Shown here piece after piece: positions 48,225 to 62,100 of a stretch of 64,000 bases of DNA. Location of the stretch: the NCBI RefSeq assembly GCF_000150275.1, contig NW_002060973.1, forward strand, positions 389,713 through 453,712, read 5' to 3'. Under the pieces are notes generated by a model, which saw only the letters and a program-made list of their open reading frames with translations, had not been told where the DNA came from and did not search any database. The position numbers and the translations under genes were made by a program. The stretch is from Trichoplax adhaerens (taxonomy: Eukaryota; Placozoa; Uniplacotomia; Trichoplacea; Trichoplacidae). Each line of letters opens with the position of its first letter. Within the stretch, counting starts at the first letter, position 1.

Positions 48225-51200
48225 ATTTTTGGTAATAATTATACTAACATTCCTTATCAAATGTTTTTCGGCAGTATGACATCGTAATGATAATAATCTT
48301 CATTATCTACCGAGGACTGTAATTTGATAGACTAGTGAACACATAATATGAGCTGCGGATATATTCGTAGGTTATTTATTATCATTTTGCGGATAATAAG
48401 GATTATGTTAACCTTGCGTTTCCATCTCTAAATATAATCAATTGTAATTTGGTTATTTTATATGCCAAATAGTAGGCGTAGATCACTGTCATATAGTGCT
48501 ATAGATAGTAAAGTAGTCATGAATTTAATAGTACGTCGACCTTGGACCCACACTTATTTGCAGGCAAGAATGATTTAGTATGTCATTGCTGTCATGTATT
48601 AGCAATTCATATACTCATTCAGTATGCTTTTACTTGCAATAATATATTTAAAGAAATGAGTTAATGTTACAATTATGCAAAGTAATCAAGTGCTGTAAAG
48701 GCATTTATTTATATGCAGTAAGTAAATTTTGTAACCCTTTAGGTTTGCAATACGCTAATTAAAAATTCATATTATGTAAAGAGTTTGTGTGTCTAGTTTA
48801 CCTTATAAAAACCTTTCTTTTAATCCACTATTGTTTACAAGTACTTTGTTAAGCACAGTGACTAGCCTGCTTTACGAAGGGATTTCTTACCCCCTATGAG
48901 CGCATTTTTAACACGTTTTAATTCTGTAATTAGCTTAAATCACTATATTATTGTATTAATTTATTATTTTAATCATGGATTATTCTGAAAAAATAAATAT
49001 GTATTACATTTTCCCTTTTGGATCCGGTATACGTACTTTGCAAAATGTTTAACTTAATAAATTTTATTATCTACATGCTTTAATTCATTTCTTTTATATT
49101 AAGTATTTCTTTACTTATATTAACAATGAATGCTGAAATAGCTTTTGCTTAATAACCGTCTATAACTGTTTGATAAAGTGTCTAACTGTAAGCAAAAACT
49201 TCCTTATGTTAAGAATAAATTATATCTTCTACTAAGGACCGAATTAGCCACAACTAACTGAACGTCGGAGATGAAATCTTCTGCTTACATATATACATTT
49301 GGTTACAGAGTATCGCCAGAATGCAAAGATCAATATCTATCTTAATTAGGCTAGCATTTCGTTACTAGCGTATCTCAAGGTATGAAAGTCATCTGATACA
49401 GCCTCTCTAACAACTACTACAATCTGCGCTGTAACTACCTACACGAATATTCAAGTATACAATGTTACTGTATTTATTAAAAAATCCGTCATTTTACAAA
49501 ATCGCCAGGTATTTTGTAAAATCACTTAGGTATCACTATTATCTTCAATCCATTTTATTATCGAATGCAAGATAAAGAGGAACTAAACTATCACTCAATG
49601 TCGCGGACTACTTCCTGACAAGTTTACTAGTCTAACGTAAAGCATATACTTTTAGTACCGATGATATGCTATTCTACAACCTTACTACGACTGTTTCGCG
49701 ACGATGGAGTAGTAATGCCTCTTCTTTCTTTCGAGTAAGCATTTTTAACATAACAATTAATGTTTAATAAGAATATTTTATGCATCTTAACTAAGAAGAG
49801 CTATAGTTAACACTGCCTTATGATTGTCTGAGAAATTAGCTTACTACATGGATATCATCAATAATAGTCATTGCTGATTGCTAGCAATGTTCTACTATCA
49901 GTATTCGGGGTCAGATCCACGTGAATAGCTGTACCATAATTAAGAGGATGTTTGACATCTTACGTTTTTAGATATTAACAAATCAGGAAACACATTTCAA
50001 GTAAATACATTCTACCAACAGAAAAAGTCGATTATTTATTTAGAGAACAGTATTCTATTCATTTTCTTTAATTCTGATTGTAGGTCATTTAGTTATGGTA
50101 AATAAATTAATCCTAAACTTTGTAAGAGCTACAGATATGAAGCTCGTAGTTTCTTCGAAGTTATTTTTAATAGCTAAACATTATTTTGCTATTCTATCAA
50201 GTTTACTGTAAAGCTTTTTTGAATTCTGCCTTAACTTTGATTATTAAATTATGAGAATTTGGTTTTAAGATAGATAGAATAGTCGGATACTTTCATTACA
50301 ATAGTAGTTTCAGTTCCTTATCACAGACTAACATCATTACACACTTACAGGGTAGATGCTTTTTATTCAATATTTGAAACGTAGTTTTAAATCATCATCG
50401 TGTTCCACAATACAATTGTAGTTATACAAAGCAATGTCACAACTGAGGTGAATTGATAGAGAGTAATGTTGCGTTCCGCTTTATGAATACGAACTTAATG
50501 AAAGCTACAATTATGAATCAGTTTCCTTTTATCACGTTTTTCGAGGATATTCACTCTGCAGTTCGTATTGATAACTTCGTTACCGTTCGCGCTGGAGAAA
50601 ATTTGCTAAATAAATGCTAATATTACTTGAATGGATATCATGGTGTAGTGTAGCAGCAGTGAAGTTTTTACACATGGATTAGTATTTGTTTATATGAACG
50701 CTTTCTCTGATGTTTTACATATTTGGATAGATAGCTGCTTAGTCATGTTATTTATGAATTGATATATGCGTACAGTAATTAACGCTTATGCAAACATACC
50801 ATGAAATGGTTGATTTTTTAAAAGGAATTGAGATCAGTTTTGCTTAAGAGAGTCAAAAGATATATTGACACCACTTAACAGAAGGCGAGATCGTTAATAT
50901 TTACTGTCGTATTGCAGATAAATATCGGGGAGCACTAAAGTGATAGCACGCTTTTAGTTAGCAATTCCTTTTAGTAGTTTTGTGTTTCTTCTTATAAATT
51001 TAACAGAAACAGAATCTGCTTGCTGATTTTCTGTAACCGATTGTTTTCTAAATTCATCTATTTAATTTTCAACTATTCGAAAGAAATTTGATCACGAATT
51101 GGGTAAAAAGATAGTAAATGATAACAGCAGGAAAAATTGATCATTGTTTAAGACATTCTCAGAACATTCGGAACAGCATCTTCCAAGCAATGAAAATTTG

Positions 51201-52189
51201 TCTTGAGACTAGGAAAGCCATGGGGTAAACGGTGTTTTTATGTAATAAGGATGTACGAATAGGCCAAGATTTTAATCGCAGTCTCAAAAATATCCTTACG
51301 CGACACGATAATATACCAAATGTCGATTGCGTATAAAATTTTTATTGAATTTATAATTTTACTTCCTTTAGATAACGCAAGCCAAGTTGCTATGAATAGG
51401 TTTTTATTGAGGGTCACAACCTATAAACTCGAAAATTTAGTTATTAAAATAGAAGATTCTCTAATGTGATACAAATAGATGAGCTCTGCTTCTAACTTTA
51501 AAAATATCAATTATTGCAACTCTGTCAGAAAAGAACCAATTTTATTATTCTCAAATTAACTGTTCAATGGCTAAAGCAAACAGAGTAATCGACTTATTAA
51601 ACTCTAGAACAACAATTCCTTACGATTTAAGCACAGTCAAATACTCCTTTACAATGTTTTACTCAGAAATTAAAGATCACGGTAGTATACAAAAAACACA
51701 AATTTACATGGCTTTCAGGTAAAGCTTTTAATGTGCTTGGAGTAATAAATCTAAGTACACTTTTTCACCAAATCAGTCATCATTACAGTTACTTCGTTAA
51801 GCACAACGACTATTCTACGCTACTTAGTGCTTTACTTCTGTTACAAATCAAATACGTAACGAGAAAATTTAAAATATTACAGCAACTATAGCGCTACGAG
51901 TATACTATGAGATTTTTCCTCCCGATATCTACCTCCATTATAGTACGACTTTAAATACTAATGATCACCTATCACCAGGAGGAATAATGCCACAAGTCTG
52001 TCGTAGGCAAAAATCAACCCAAACTGTATTGAAAATTCAGTCAATTTCTAGTGTAGTCACAAGATTCTACTTTAGTTGCTACTACTTAAATAGTATTTTC
52101 AGACTACCTACTTATCGACTAAAAATACGTAAATTATCATAGATAATCTAATATCAATACATTTCTAGATAAGCAATCTTATAAAAACT

Positions 52190-52474
52190 ATGCTACCACT
52201 ACTACGCCAAAGTTACTCCTTGAACACCTCATATTACTCTTGCACTTTCAATAAAACTAATTTCTCCAGCGATAAGATGAATCACTGCAAAAATTTAATT
52301 ACATTTCAAATCAAAGCTACAGATCCAACGACAGAAATTTATTATAAAAAACGTATGTTTTCTCTTCTAAAAAATTTATCGCAAGAAGTTGCTTTACCAT
52401 TATCTTCAATAATTAACAATATTGAGTTTGAAAAGCCATTAAAACATATGGTGCCTCCTATATATAATTTATAA
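52190..52474 (+). other. Unrecognised 94-codon open frame in an insertion
   Basis: ATG to stop, 94 residues, lysine- and serine-rich, no recognisable domain, signal peptide or membrane segment. It sits in DNA inserted in the B-C spacer relative to the A-B spacer. It is longer than most chance frames in such AT-rich DNA but has no second copy or splice support in the window. It could be a fragment of a mobile element or chance. Confidence 0.2.
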
Positions 52475-52619
52475 AATTACAAAATTCCCGGCTACGTTAC
52501 GATAAACCTTGTAGAATACTTGTACTACGTGGTATTAAATCAATATATTATCTTCGGCAAGTTATTCCCATAGAAAAGTATTTGCGAAGAATTGCTATTT
52601 CATTCTATTATAGATGACC

Positions 52620-53069
52620 AATGATATGCACTATACCGAATACATAACACTCACTTAAAAGCTGTGCTTGTATTGTGTAGATATAATTTTATTTTCTCAG
52701 ATCATTAAAATCAATTATTAAAATGAGCCGTTATACAGCGCTCTATTCGCTTTCACGACAACGCTATTCATTTTCATTCAATTGCTTAATTGCATTACGA
52801 GATCAAAAATAACATCGCTGTAATTGAATTATATCGGGTAGATTAAAATTAACTTTGTTATAAATATTAATATTGTTATATAAAATATTTACAAAATATA
52901 AAACCTTCGGTTGATCAATTTCTGTATAAGCTCTCGATATAAATTTGATAAATTCTTTCAAACGACAATTTAATGGCTATTTCTTCAATATCCGCATCAC
53001 GTCAAAACAGTTAGTAATTGCATCCGTAATAAATACCATTACTAAATCATCAGCAATAGCTGGGTAATT
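52620..53069 (+). promoter_or_regulatory. Conserved region upstream of gene C start (candidate promoter/5' UTR)
   Basis: Counterpart of 12240-12668, collinear right up to the start codon context TAATTATGAAACTC. Shared blocks are candidates for regulatory elements. Confidence 0.4.
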
Positions 53070-53133
53070 ATGAAACTCTTTATCGTCTTATTTTGGTCAA
53101 ACATATTCTTTGACTTCCTACTACTGGCATCAG
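53070..53133 (+). CDS. Gene C exon 1: start codon and signal peptide
   Basis: 64 nt, 21 codons plus one base, MKLFIVLFW..LLLAS, then AG|GTAGGG. Same phase-1 end as gene B exon 1, completing alanine with the LRRNT exon. Confidence 0.85.
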
Positions 53134-56100
53134 GTAGGGATATTTTTCATTGGAATCGTGTCTAATTTTAACTGCTAAAAATTTAACTGTAAAATACCTT
53201 CCGTAATTTTGTTCAACGGGTGATATTACGAAAAAGCTTAACAGCATTGTTAATCGATTTTAAAACCATACGGCAATCATTTATTAATTTAACGAGCAAA
53301 ATTTCTTGCTCTGTTAAAAGTTGATAATGTTCTAAATTAGGGAGATTTTTCTTAATTTTTAGTATTGAATCACGAAAATGTAATAGGTTATTAGTGCAAA
53401 CAGCCTTTCAAGAGGATAACATATTGTGCGATCTGTAAATCGTGTTCTTGAATTATGTATCAGTTCCTAATAACTGTGCTATCTTGAATAACTTTCCTCT
53501 GCTGGTGGATAACAGAAAAGATTTAGATGCCTCGTATTTATGTTAAACGCTAATTTAAGAACTCTCCTTATTACACGCTATACCTAATTTTAATATACTT
53601 TTGCAACACTTATTGCTCGTGTGTTATAATTAGTATCTGGAGCTTTCTAAACAAATCAGATAGAGCATTTACGTGTAAAGACCTAACTACAGACAGCAAC
53701 ATCTACGAATACAGATATGCAATGATTAATATAAAATGATTATTTTCGTAATATTTCCCAACAATCTAACGTAAAATGGATGCAATCACAACAGTTTGAA
53801 TTGTAAACGACTAATTTTTATTGCTGTCCCTAAGTCTCTCTTGCTCAAATACCCTAGACTTTTATACCTTCAACGACGGATTGTACCGTAAAGTGTCTAT
53901 AGAATCTAAATACACCTTCCTAATATGACAAAATCTTAACTAGAGAGTCTGCAGAGTCTACTTTAAGCCTTTTCAATACTTTAAAGTCCTTGATCATAGG
54001 GATTCTTAACTACACTCCTAACACAGTCGTTATTGCAGTACTGATGCAATCATGCTTTTGCTCTATTTTGTATCACAGATGTTGTACTTATCGTAGCACT
54101 TTTAAAGTGTCAGTGCAAGCAGTAACTGGGGTGCCTGTGAAATCTACGTTATTTCTTCCTTATGCTTGAAAGTCATAATTACAGAGATTCTAGCTTACAC
54201 TGTCATGATTTTACTGTATCGCAAGTCTTAGCACTTTCGAAATATCAGGGCAAGCTCAGGTATACAGTACTAAGTCTGTTGATGCAGACTGGATGTACTA
54301 GTATATAATTCATTTCAACTTCATTTGAACTGTTTAATAATTTATGTACTAAATCAAGGTTATTTTGATGACCATTATATCTAAATTAGAAGTTGTCTAA
54401 ACGAGGTTAAGCTCTAAAAGTTATCTTAACGAGTCCTCACTAATCTAAATTCTACAATGATCTATCACTGTAACACTTATTAAGCGTACAGTAAATTCTC
54501 CTTTATATCAAATCTTTGCTATCGCCATTTATAACTAATTCTTGCGAGGCCAACGTCAATCTTTAATGGTGTATACGTATACGCGTACGTATAAAATACC
54601 ACGTCACCTTATCCGTCTTATGATACTACAATTAAGAAGTATTAGCCATAAATATGGCGGATCAAATATTATTATGGTGGTTGATTCAATTTCCTTGATA
54701 CCGTAAAACTTCCTAATATTCGTATAATCAACGCTGCATGTAATCTGATGCTCTGCCATGTTTCATAAATCTGGCTATTAGCACTTGCTCGTAAAGAAAA
54801 GAATTCTCCTTAAGCAACAAAAATTTTCAAATAGGTCTAGATTTTCGACCAACGCAACTTGCGGTATCGTAGAGCTAGTCATCAGAGAAGATGTAATACT
54901 AGCTCACTACTTGATCGATGCGCAAAATATGCAGTAACTCCAGTTAGAGATTAGACCTTGTTGGAAACTTAACTGGAACAGAACGAAAACTTTATTTCAC
55001 AACTAAAGCCTCAGTTTCTAGATGTTATTACGTATGATCAGGTCATGTAATAGAATAAATTTTAAAGATTTTACGGTAATAGGTTTCATATGCTAAACAG
55101 TAGACATTACTGTTTTAGACAAACGTAAACTTCTGCACTAAATCCGTAGGCTAAGTTATGCTTTTTGCCGAAGTCAATAAGAACAAATATTTGATATCGA
55201 TATGGACATATCACATTAAATGCATGTAGCTTAGCTGGATGGTTGTATTAAATTGAGAACCAAGCAAACAAAATCAATGTTACATTGGTATTTCTTTATT
55301 TGTTTATAGTAAATTTTCAACCTATTAATGAAAAACTTGTTAGGTAACTTGACATAATACAATAATATTGTTATGGCATTGTCACTGTAAAGGAATTAGC
55401 GAGGTTTAGCGATACAGCCTTATTTAGGTTAGGAAATAGTTCATGATTTAGACCATTTATTTCTTGATATAGTAACTCGGTAACTGGGCATACTACAGCA
55501 TTAGTGTCATGGTGTAGCCTCGCCCTAAAGAATTTAGTGACGAAGCATTATTTAGCTTAGGTGATGGTTCATAATTTAGATGATTTTTTCTTAAAATATT
55601 ACATTATGGCTTCCTCCGGTGCAGCAAATTGATATATAGTTATGACTAATTCACATCAGATTGTACTTTGGTTTACTATGATATAGATGATTCCGTGAAT
55701 GAGCATTTTGTAATCTAATTGACTAGTGTAATTTAATTTATACTTAGTCTTCAGAAATCAATCCCCAGATATTGACTTATCAATTAAGCATTTATGTACG
55801 AATCCTCTAGATGGTTTATAGCGCTATTAGTACTAATTATAACTTTAAACTATAGTTGAAATATATAATCTTGACATCGTGTAATAAAACTAGTAATTAG
55901 GTTCAATAATGAATACGAAAGTGGAAGGTATATCAACCACTATGAATCGTTAAAATTACGTATAACTGCTCCAAGAGTTTCTTATAAAGGTTGATTACCT
56001 GACGTATACTGTAGTTCTAGGGTAAGATTTGTAGATTAGGCCTTCTTGTTATCTAGTTACATAGCTTGTCTCTGACTGATATACTAGAAGATGCAACTTT

Positions 56101-59100
56101 AAATTGATTGCTGCATTAAATATGGCTAAATCATTTTAGAAATATTTACTTTTCTTACTGCATAATAATAGCTTTACAATGTCCTCAAAGTTGCCAATGC
56201 ACCAATGGTTCCACAATGAAATGTCAAAACCCCCTAATGAGTACTTTTCCAGCTTTAATGGCAGATATGGTCAATATAACATACTTGTACGTATATTACC
56301 TAGCGCTCTTCTGTATAAAGTTCCAAATCTGTATAGATCTTAACTTTGGTCGAAATTTTTTGTGTTTACACATACGGCGCTTTATGCAAAATCCTACCGT
56401 TTGAACAAATACAGCATTTTTTAAGAATTATAATTTAATTTCATTATTATTCCAAAATATGGCCATCCACTTCTTGAAATAGACAAATTTCTGGCACAAG
56501 CATCCGACATATATATAAAAATAATTTGTCTCATTATTCAAAGCTGACGTCACTGTAAGTTAAGAAATGTTATATTATCTACTGTGAAAATCGAAATGCC
56601 ACATAAAAATAAAAAAATGTAGATTTATAGTTTATGATAATATTTTGTTTCAATTCCTAAAAATATGAAGCACTACCTTAGGAATTGTTCTTGCTATTAA
56701 TAAAGTAAATCCTTATCATATTATGATGAAATAGTAAATATTCCAAGTAGGCATATGAAATATAGAAACTTGATAGAGCTCGTGATCGAGATAAACTTTT
56801 GGAAGAAATTATTTGTTCCCTCGAATATCCGTATATGATAACTTAATCGTAATAATATATCACTGTCACTTAAAATATATTGATAGCGCAGTCAATATGC
56901 TTACTACGACAGATAGAGTATATGGGTGAAATAGCAATCAATAAGAAGAGAAGAGAATTCTGTTTTATTTTGTTTTGTGTGTTAGAACGCGCTCTTTGCA
57001 AAGATTACAGTTACTATACCATAGACTAGCGAAATAGTCATACGAATTAATGTAAATTTAACATAAGTGCAGTCTTGTTTCTGGTATTGCAAGGGTAGTT
57101 GTAACACATTTGTAACGTACCCTTAATTAATAAGCCGTGGATCGTAAATGGAGGTTATGCGATATCATATCTTTAAAAGTGAAATATATTGCTTGAATCA
57201 GATATTTATATAATAACAAGCTAGCGAGTGTTGATGACGGAGCATTTTCAAATTTGAATAAATTAAAAACCCTGTAAGTAAATTTTTAAGTAAGCCGCAT
57301 ATCGATAATAATTTAAAGTATATGTTAATACAAAAAATAAATCACTTTTTGCTATTGTAATGAGTGCTTGGAATTCGTTATTATCTTAAATTTACGAGTT
57401 ATATATTTCGATAAGTATTTTTTAATGATTTGAAATCGATTATCGCTTCAGATCCTTGAAAGAAAATCGATTGACGGTCTTAAATTCTTCTCAAATATTT
57501 GTCGGTTTGATAAGTTTGAATTACTTGTAAGTTAGATAAAATTGAAGTTCTACAAGAAATTAATTCGTTTTTCCATTTATGGACAGTAGCTAAGCAAAAT
57601 AGATAGCACTAACTTACTTTTTCTTTACCAATTTTAATTCTAATTAAGGGTTCCTTTAGTGCTTTTGCTTAAAATACTTACGGGCATTATTATATTTAAT
57701 AGTTGGAGAGCAAACTAAAAGATTGCTACTATTATATTACATCTTCTAATGAGGAGAGTTTTTAACAAAAGCTCTATATTTATGGATAATATCACTTTAC
57801 AAAAATTACTGTGAAATTTAAAATTGGTTCTTTGGGTACGACTCATAAATGTTATAAAACTAAGATGGTTAATTTTATTTCCATAGATATTTGCAAGATA
57901 ATAAAATAAAAGCCATCGAAGAAGGCATATTTGCAAGCCTGAATAATTTACAAAAATTGTAAATTTTGGTAGTATGAAATAATGATATTGTGAGAATAAA
58001 TAGTTGTTTAAAGTAATATAGCGAATTCAATTACCCTTATACATAAAATAGATATGTAAGAGAAGGCAATACGGTACTTATATCAACTGACGGGATGATA
58101 CACTAACGTAAAATGTAACTTGTAAGAAGTTTATTCAGTCAGTTTTAGAATTTAGTCTGTATCTATTTAATAAATTATAACTCGACTAATTTGTAAAAAG
58201 TCTACTTTCTCTGCTGCATAATTACTGCAATAATAGTTTGAATTATTATTCATAATTGATACAGGTATTTAAATGAAAATTTATTGAAGTCATTAAGTTC
58301 TTCCAGAATCTTTTATGGGCTAAACAAATTGAAGGAATTGTAAGTAAGATAGCTGTCAATAAATAAACAAGATCATGAAGATTCAGTGTATTTCATTTAA
58401 ATCAGTTAAGCTACTACATCACTATAACTGAATGACTATTATTATAAATATTCGCTAAATGTTTCATATGCATACGCATATATTTTATTTATGAGATATA
58501 ATATCGAAAAGGATTACTCTATAGTTAATGATCAATGGGATCAAAATTGGGCGATTGAAAGTCGATAATTTTAATAGCACGGCAAATACTAGTAAATTTA
58601 TAATCTATAATCTTTAAAAGAGTTAAGATCGAATGGAGTGAAGGTAATATCTTCATTTAATTAGATACTTGAATAAAAATTATATCGAGCAAATTGAAGA
58701 TGAAACATTTACAAGTTTGAAAACCTTAAGAGTGCTGTAAGTCTTGTAAAAGAGTAAAATGATCCCCGATGTCTTATTGGTTTAATTTAAAGATAATACA
58801 TCAGATATGTTTGAAAATTTAGCGATTATTTATTGTGGCGACTATTTATTCATTAATCACATTTTTGATGTGATATTGACCGTTGAAAGAAATAATTAAC
58901 TTATTGCGTTCTTTCCAAAATGATGCAGTGATTTGCGAGACAATTCCTTGAGCGAATTAAACTCTCCAAAGCTATTCAATGGAGTAAAATACTTAAAATA
59001 TTTGTAAGTCACTATTATGTATTCGGTATATGCATTTAAAGTACAGTTTTCATATCCAAAAAAGTAAATTTAAATATAATACCTTCAAGTTTGAGCTCTA

Positions 59101-62100
59101 TTGTAATCTTCTAATGGTATCATGTTACCTGACCTATTTCGTAGAGACTAGCAACATTTGTTGGGACAGTAATTTCGATACTTTCTTCATCACTACCAAC
59201 TAATTGAGATTAGTATTTACTATAATGTCACTAGGCGATCAGCTGTAGAGAATATCTGTTCTGTAGTCGATTAGTCTAGGCAATGAGTTAAGCCTTCAAC
59301 TTAGAACAAAATCACAAATCCAATTTATTAACCAAATTGGCTAACGTTTAAATAGCTATTTTAATGGTGTATGACCGCTTGAACTATATCAATGCCTCTA
59401 AGGACTACAATATGATTATTCTAGGAGATATTTCACATAAAATCTTTCATTCAAGACTTCTGTATACTCTATTCTAGTCCTATTAAATATAGAATTAATA
59501 TTGGAAATATTTATGATTGTCGTCATTTCTTATCGAACACATTTAGTATACGATTTTAAACTAGAATATTCAAATTTTACAAATCAAGTTTATAATATAT
59601 CGGCATTTAAGGATAGTGTCGGCTAAACTTGTTCCCAACATCTATATCTGGGAATCTACTGCTAAATCTAAGCATTACTATCTAAACCGAATAACATCAA
59701 TCCAGTTGAGGTTACATCTTTATTAAGAAAACATAAATATGATCGATCTTGGTCCTACTGCTAGTATTCACACTATATTTAGTAATAAAATAGCCTAAGA
59801 ACCTGAATGGCAGTTTTCATGCCCTAATATTATTCAAATCTACATACATATGCTATACATATAAGAGCTTGTTACGTTAATTTTGTGTCCTGATATAATA
59901 AAATATAGTTGCTATATAAAAGCAGTGAAATTGAAAATTAAATTATAACTTCTTCTACAACTTGTCGCTTCGCTTCATTGAGCAGCATGTGCGGTAAAGG
60001 GGACTCTTAGTCATCGAATAAATTGAAATAAAATAATTCTCAATCCTACCTTACGTAGAAAATGCTATTACACAAATACTACTAATGGTTTTTCTTTACT
60101 TATTTAGATACTTAAGCAACAATAAAATAGGAAAAATTGCAGAAGGAACTTTTGCGCAATTACCTTTTTTGAACCTAATGTAAATATGAAAGTATTAAAT
60201 CGTAGAACTTAATTAAGGCCGAATGGCTGAATTTCATCATCTAAATTTTGGTACTACTATTGATTTTTGAAATTATTTTGCATTAATAACTAATATAGAA
60301 CTTTACAAAAAAATTCATTGACCTCTTTAAGTTCCGGAATGTTTCTAGGGTTGCGAAATTTATATTACTTGTAAGTTATCATATATAAGTATTAATTCGT
60401 TTAAATATGTATAAAAGCTTTCAGAAAGACGTTAAATAAGTTATCTAGTAATGAATTATTATTCTTGAAGTTATGACTAATAGAAATATTAGGCTTATTG
60501 ATATCATAACGTGGCAATAATGCAATAATTAGCGAATTCGCCTAAGAGAAAGGTGTTCTTATTTTTAGTAATCAGTAACTTAAGAACTATATTGCAACAT
60601 CTAACCTACTTACTACAATAAAGCTAAGGGTTTAAATTATCCATTAATTATCAATGTACAGGCCTTTTCATAAGAACGCGGGCATTGTTTTAATTTTTAG
60701 TGATTTTTCGAATAAATGCGGGATAAATCGCCGTAACTTAGTTGAAATAGATTAATATTAGCAACAAAAGGAAGCTAAACTGAAAGAGTAATCAGGAATG
60801 CGGAGATTACTATAGGTATAAATTAAAAATAACTATCAACAATTCGTGCAAATATTCTCTGCTCTATGAGCTCAAGATGACTTCACACCAGAAAAAGAGA
60901 AAATTTAGTACAAGTAATGCAAGATGCTCGAAATAAATCGTACCACATTATAACCAGTCAATATTAAAGAGATATTGCTAAAGCTGGTTGTTCTTGCACT
61001 TAATAACTTGAACGATATATCTTATTCTACTATACTATCATACCTCACAATAAAGTCTAGCCAAGCCAAATTAAGATAAAAATCATGTTATTACTATTTA
61101 TAGAAAGATAGTTCACGTATGCTGTTTATAATAGAAAAAAAATATTTCATTAAAAGAATCTAATTCTATTGCTCGAAAAGACTTTAAATCCACTTATTCC
61201 AATAACATATACACCATGTTCACTTTTGGTCAAGTGATTTTTTTCTAGGTTTTCAAAGTCTTTTCTTTAATAAATTATTTATCTAAATACTTAACAGATC
61301 TACTGCTTCACTAAGACATTATATCTATAATCTAATTTGTAGTTTATGGAATAGTTAATTTATTGGTTGTTATCACTAGTATCAATCATGGCTCTAGTAT
61401 ACTTAATTAAATAGATTAATATGAGAGTTCACAAAAATTCGAAATAAAATAAAGATTACGGCTAATGTCTATAATTGGCCATTATAAATTCTATTATTAC
61501 AGTATTTATCTCACAATCTATTTTACTTAGTACGTTTAAGTAAATAGTAATCTAGATATAATGCTAGAGCTAAATGAAATATAGCAGTAAGAATTATCAA
61601 GAAATGATGATTTATTGAATTAGAAGTTAAATGTTAGGTTTATAATATAGGATATAGCTGATCTGTTACATCTGCATATACGTAAATGTCCATATTTTAT
61701 GCAATTAAGTTCTTACAAGACTTCAATAGATTCTCTTTATTGTAACTTTAGGTACTTAAACGATAATAAAATTGCTACCATCGAAAATGGAACTTTTGCG
61801 TCTTTGCAATATTTGTATTTGCTGTAAGTTACTTTGTAATTGTCACGAAAGCAATCGTCGTGACGTTTACTTTATTTTTATGTTACGTTCTGTATATGTT
61901 TATATCTCAAAAACGTTTTACGGTTTCCCTAATTGTAATTTTAGTCGTTAAGAGGTGGTATCCTTAATTTAGGATAAGATAAACTAAAATAGTAATTGCC
62001 ATCCAGCTAAACTGGATTGTATCTTTCGACTCCAAAGTTGTTAAGGTTCAAAGTACAATTCCTAAGTTTAGAGGAAATGTCTTAGTAGGATAGGTTTATA

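Larger units (their letters stand above)
48225..53069. other. B-C spacer
   Basis: Aligned by eye with the A-B spacer across much of its length (for example 50040-50290 with 9540-9800). It lacks the R4 and R1 copies of the A-B spacer and has its own insertion at about 51840-52480. It includes the 3' UTR of B and promoter of C. AATAAA at 48992-48997 is a possible poly(A) signal. Confidence 0.6.
53134..56171. other. Gene C intron 1
   Basis: A 3-kb intron. It holds an R3-like remnant (53402-53830) shared in position with gene B intron 1, and a diverged direct repeat at about 55370-55600. No supported gene. Confidence 0.55.
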
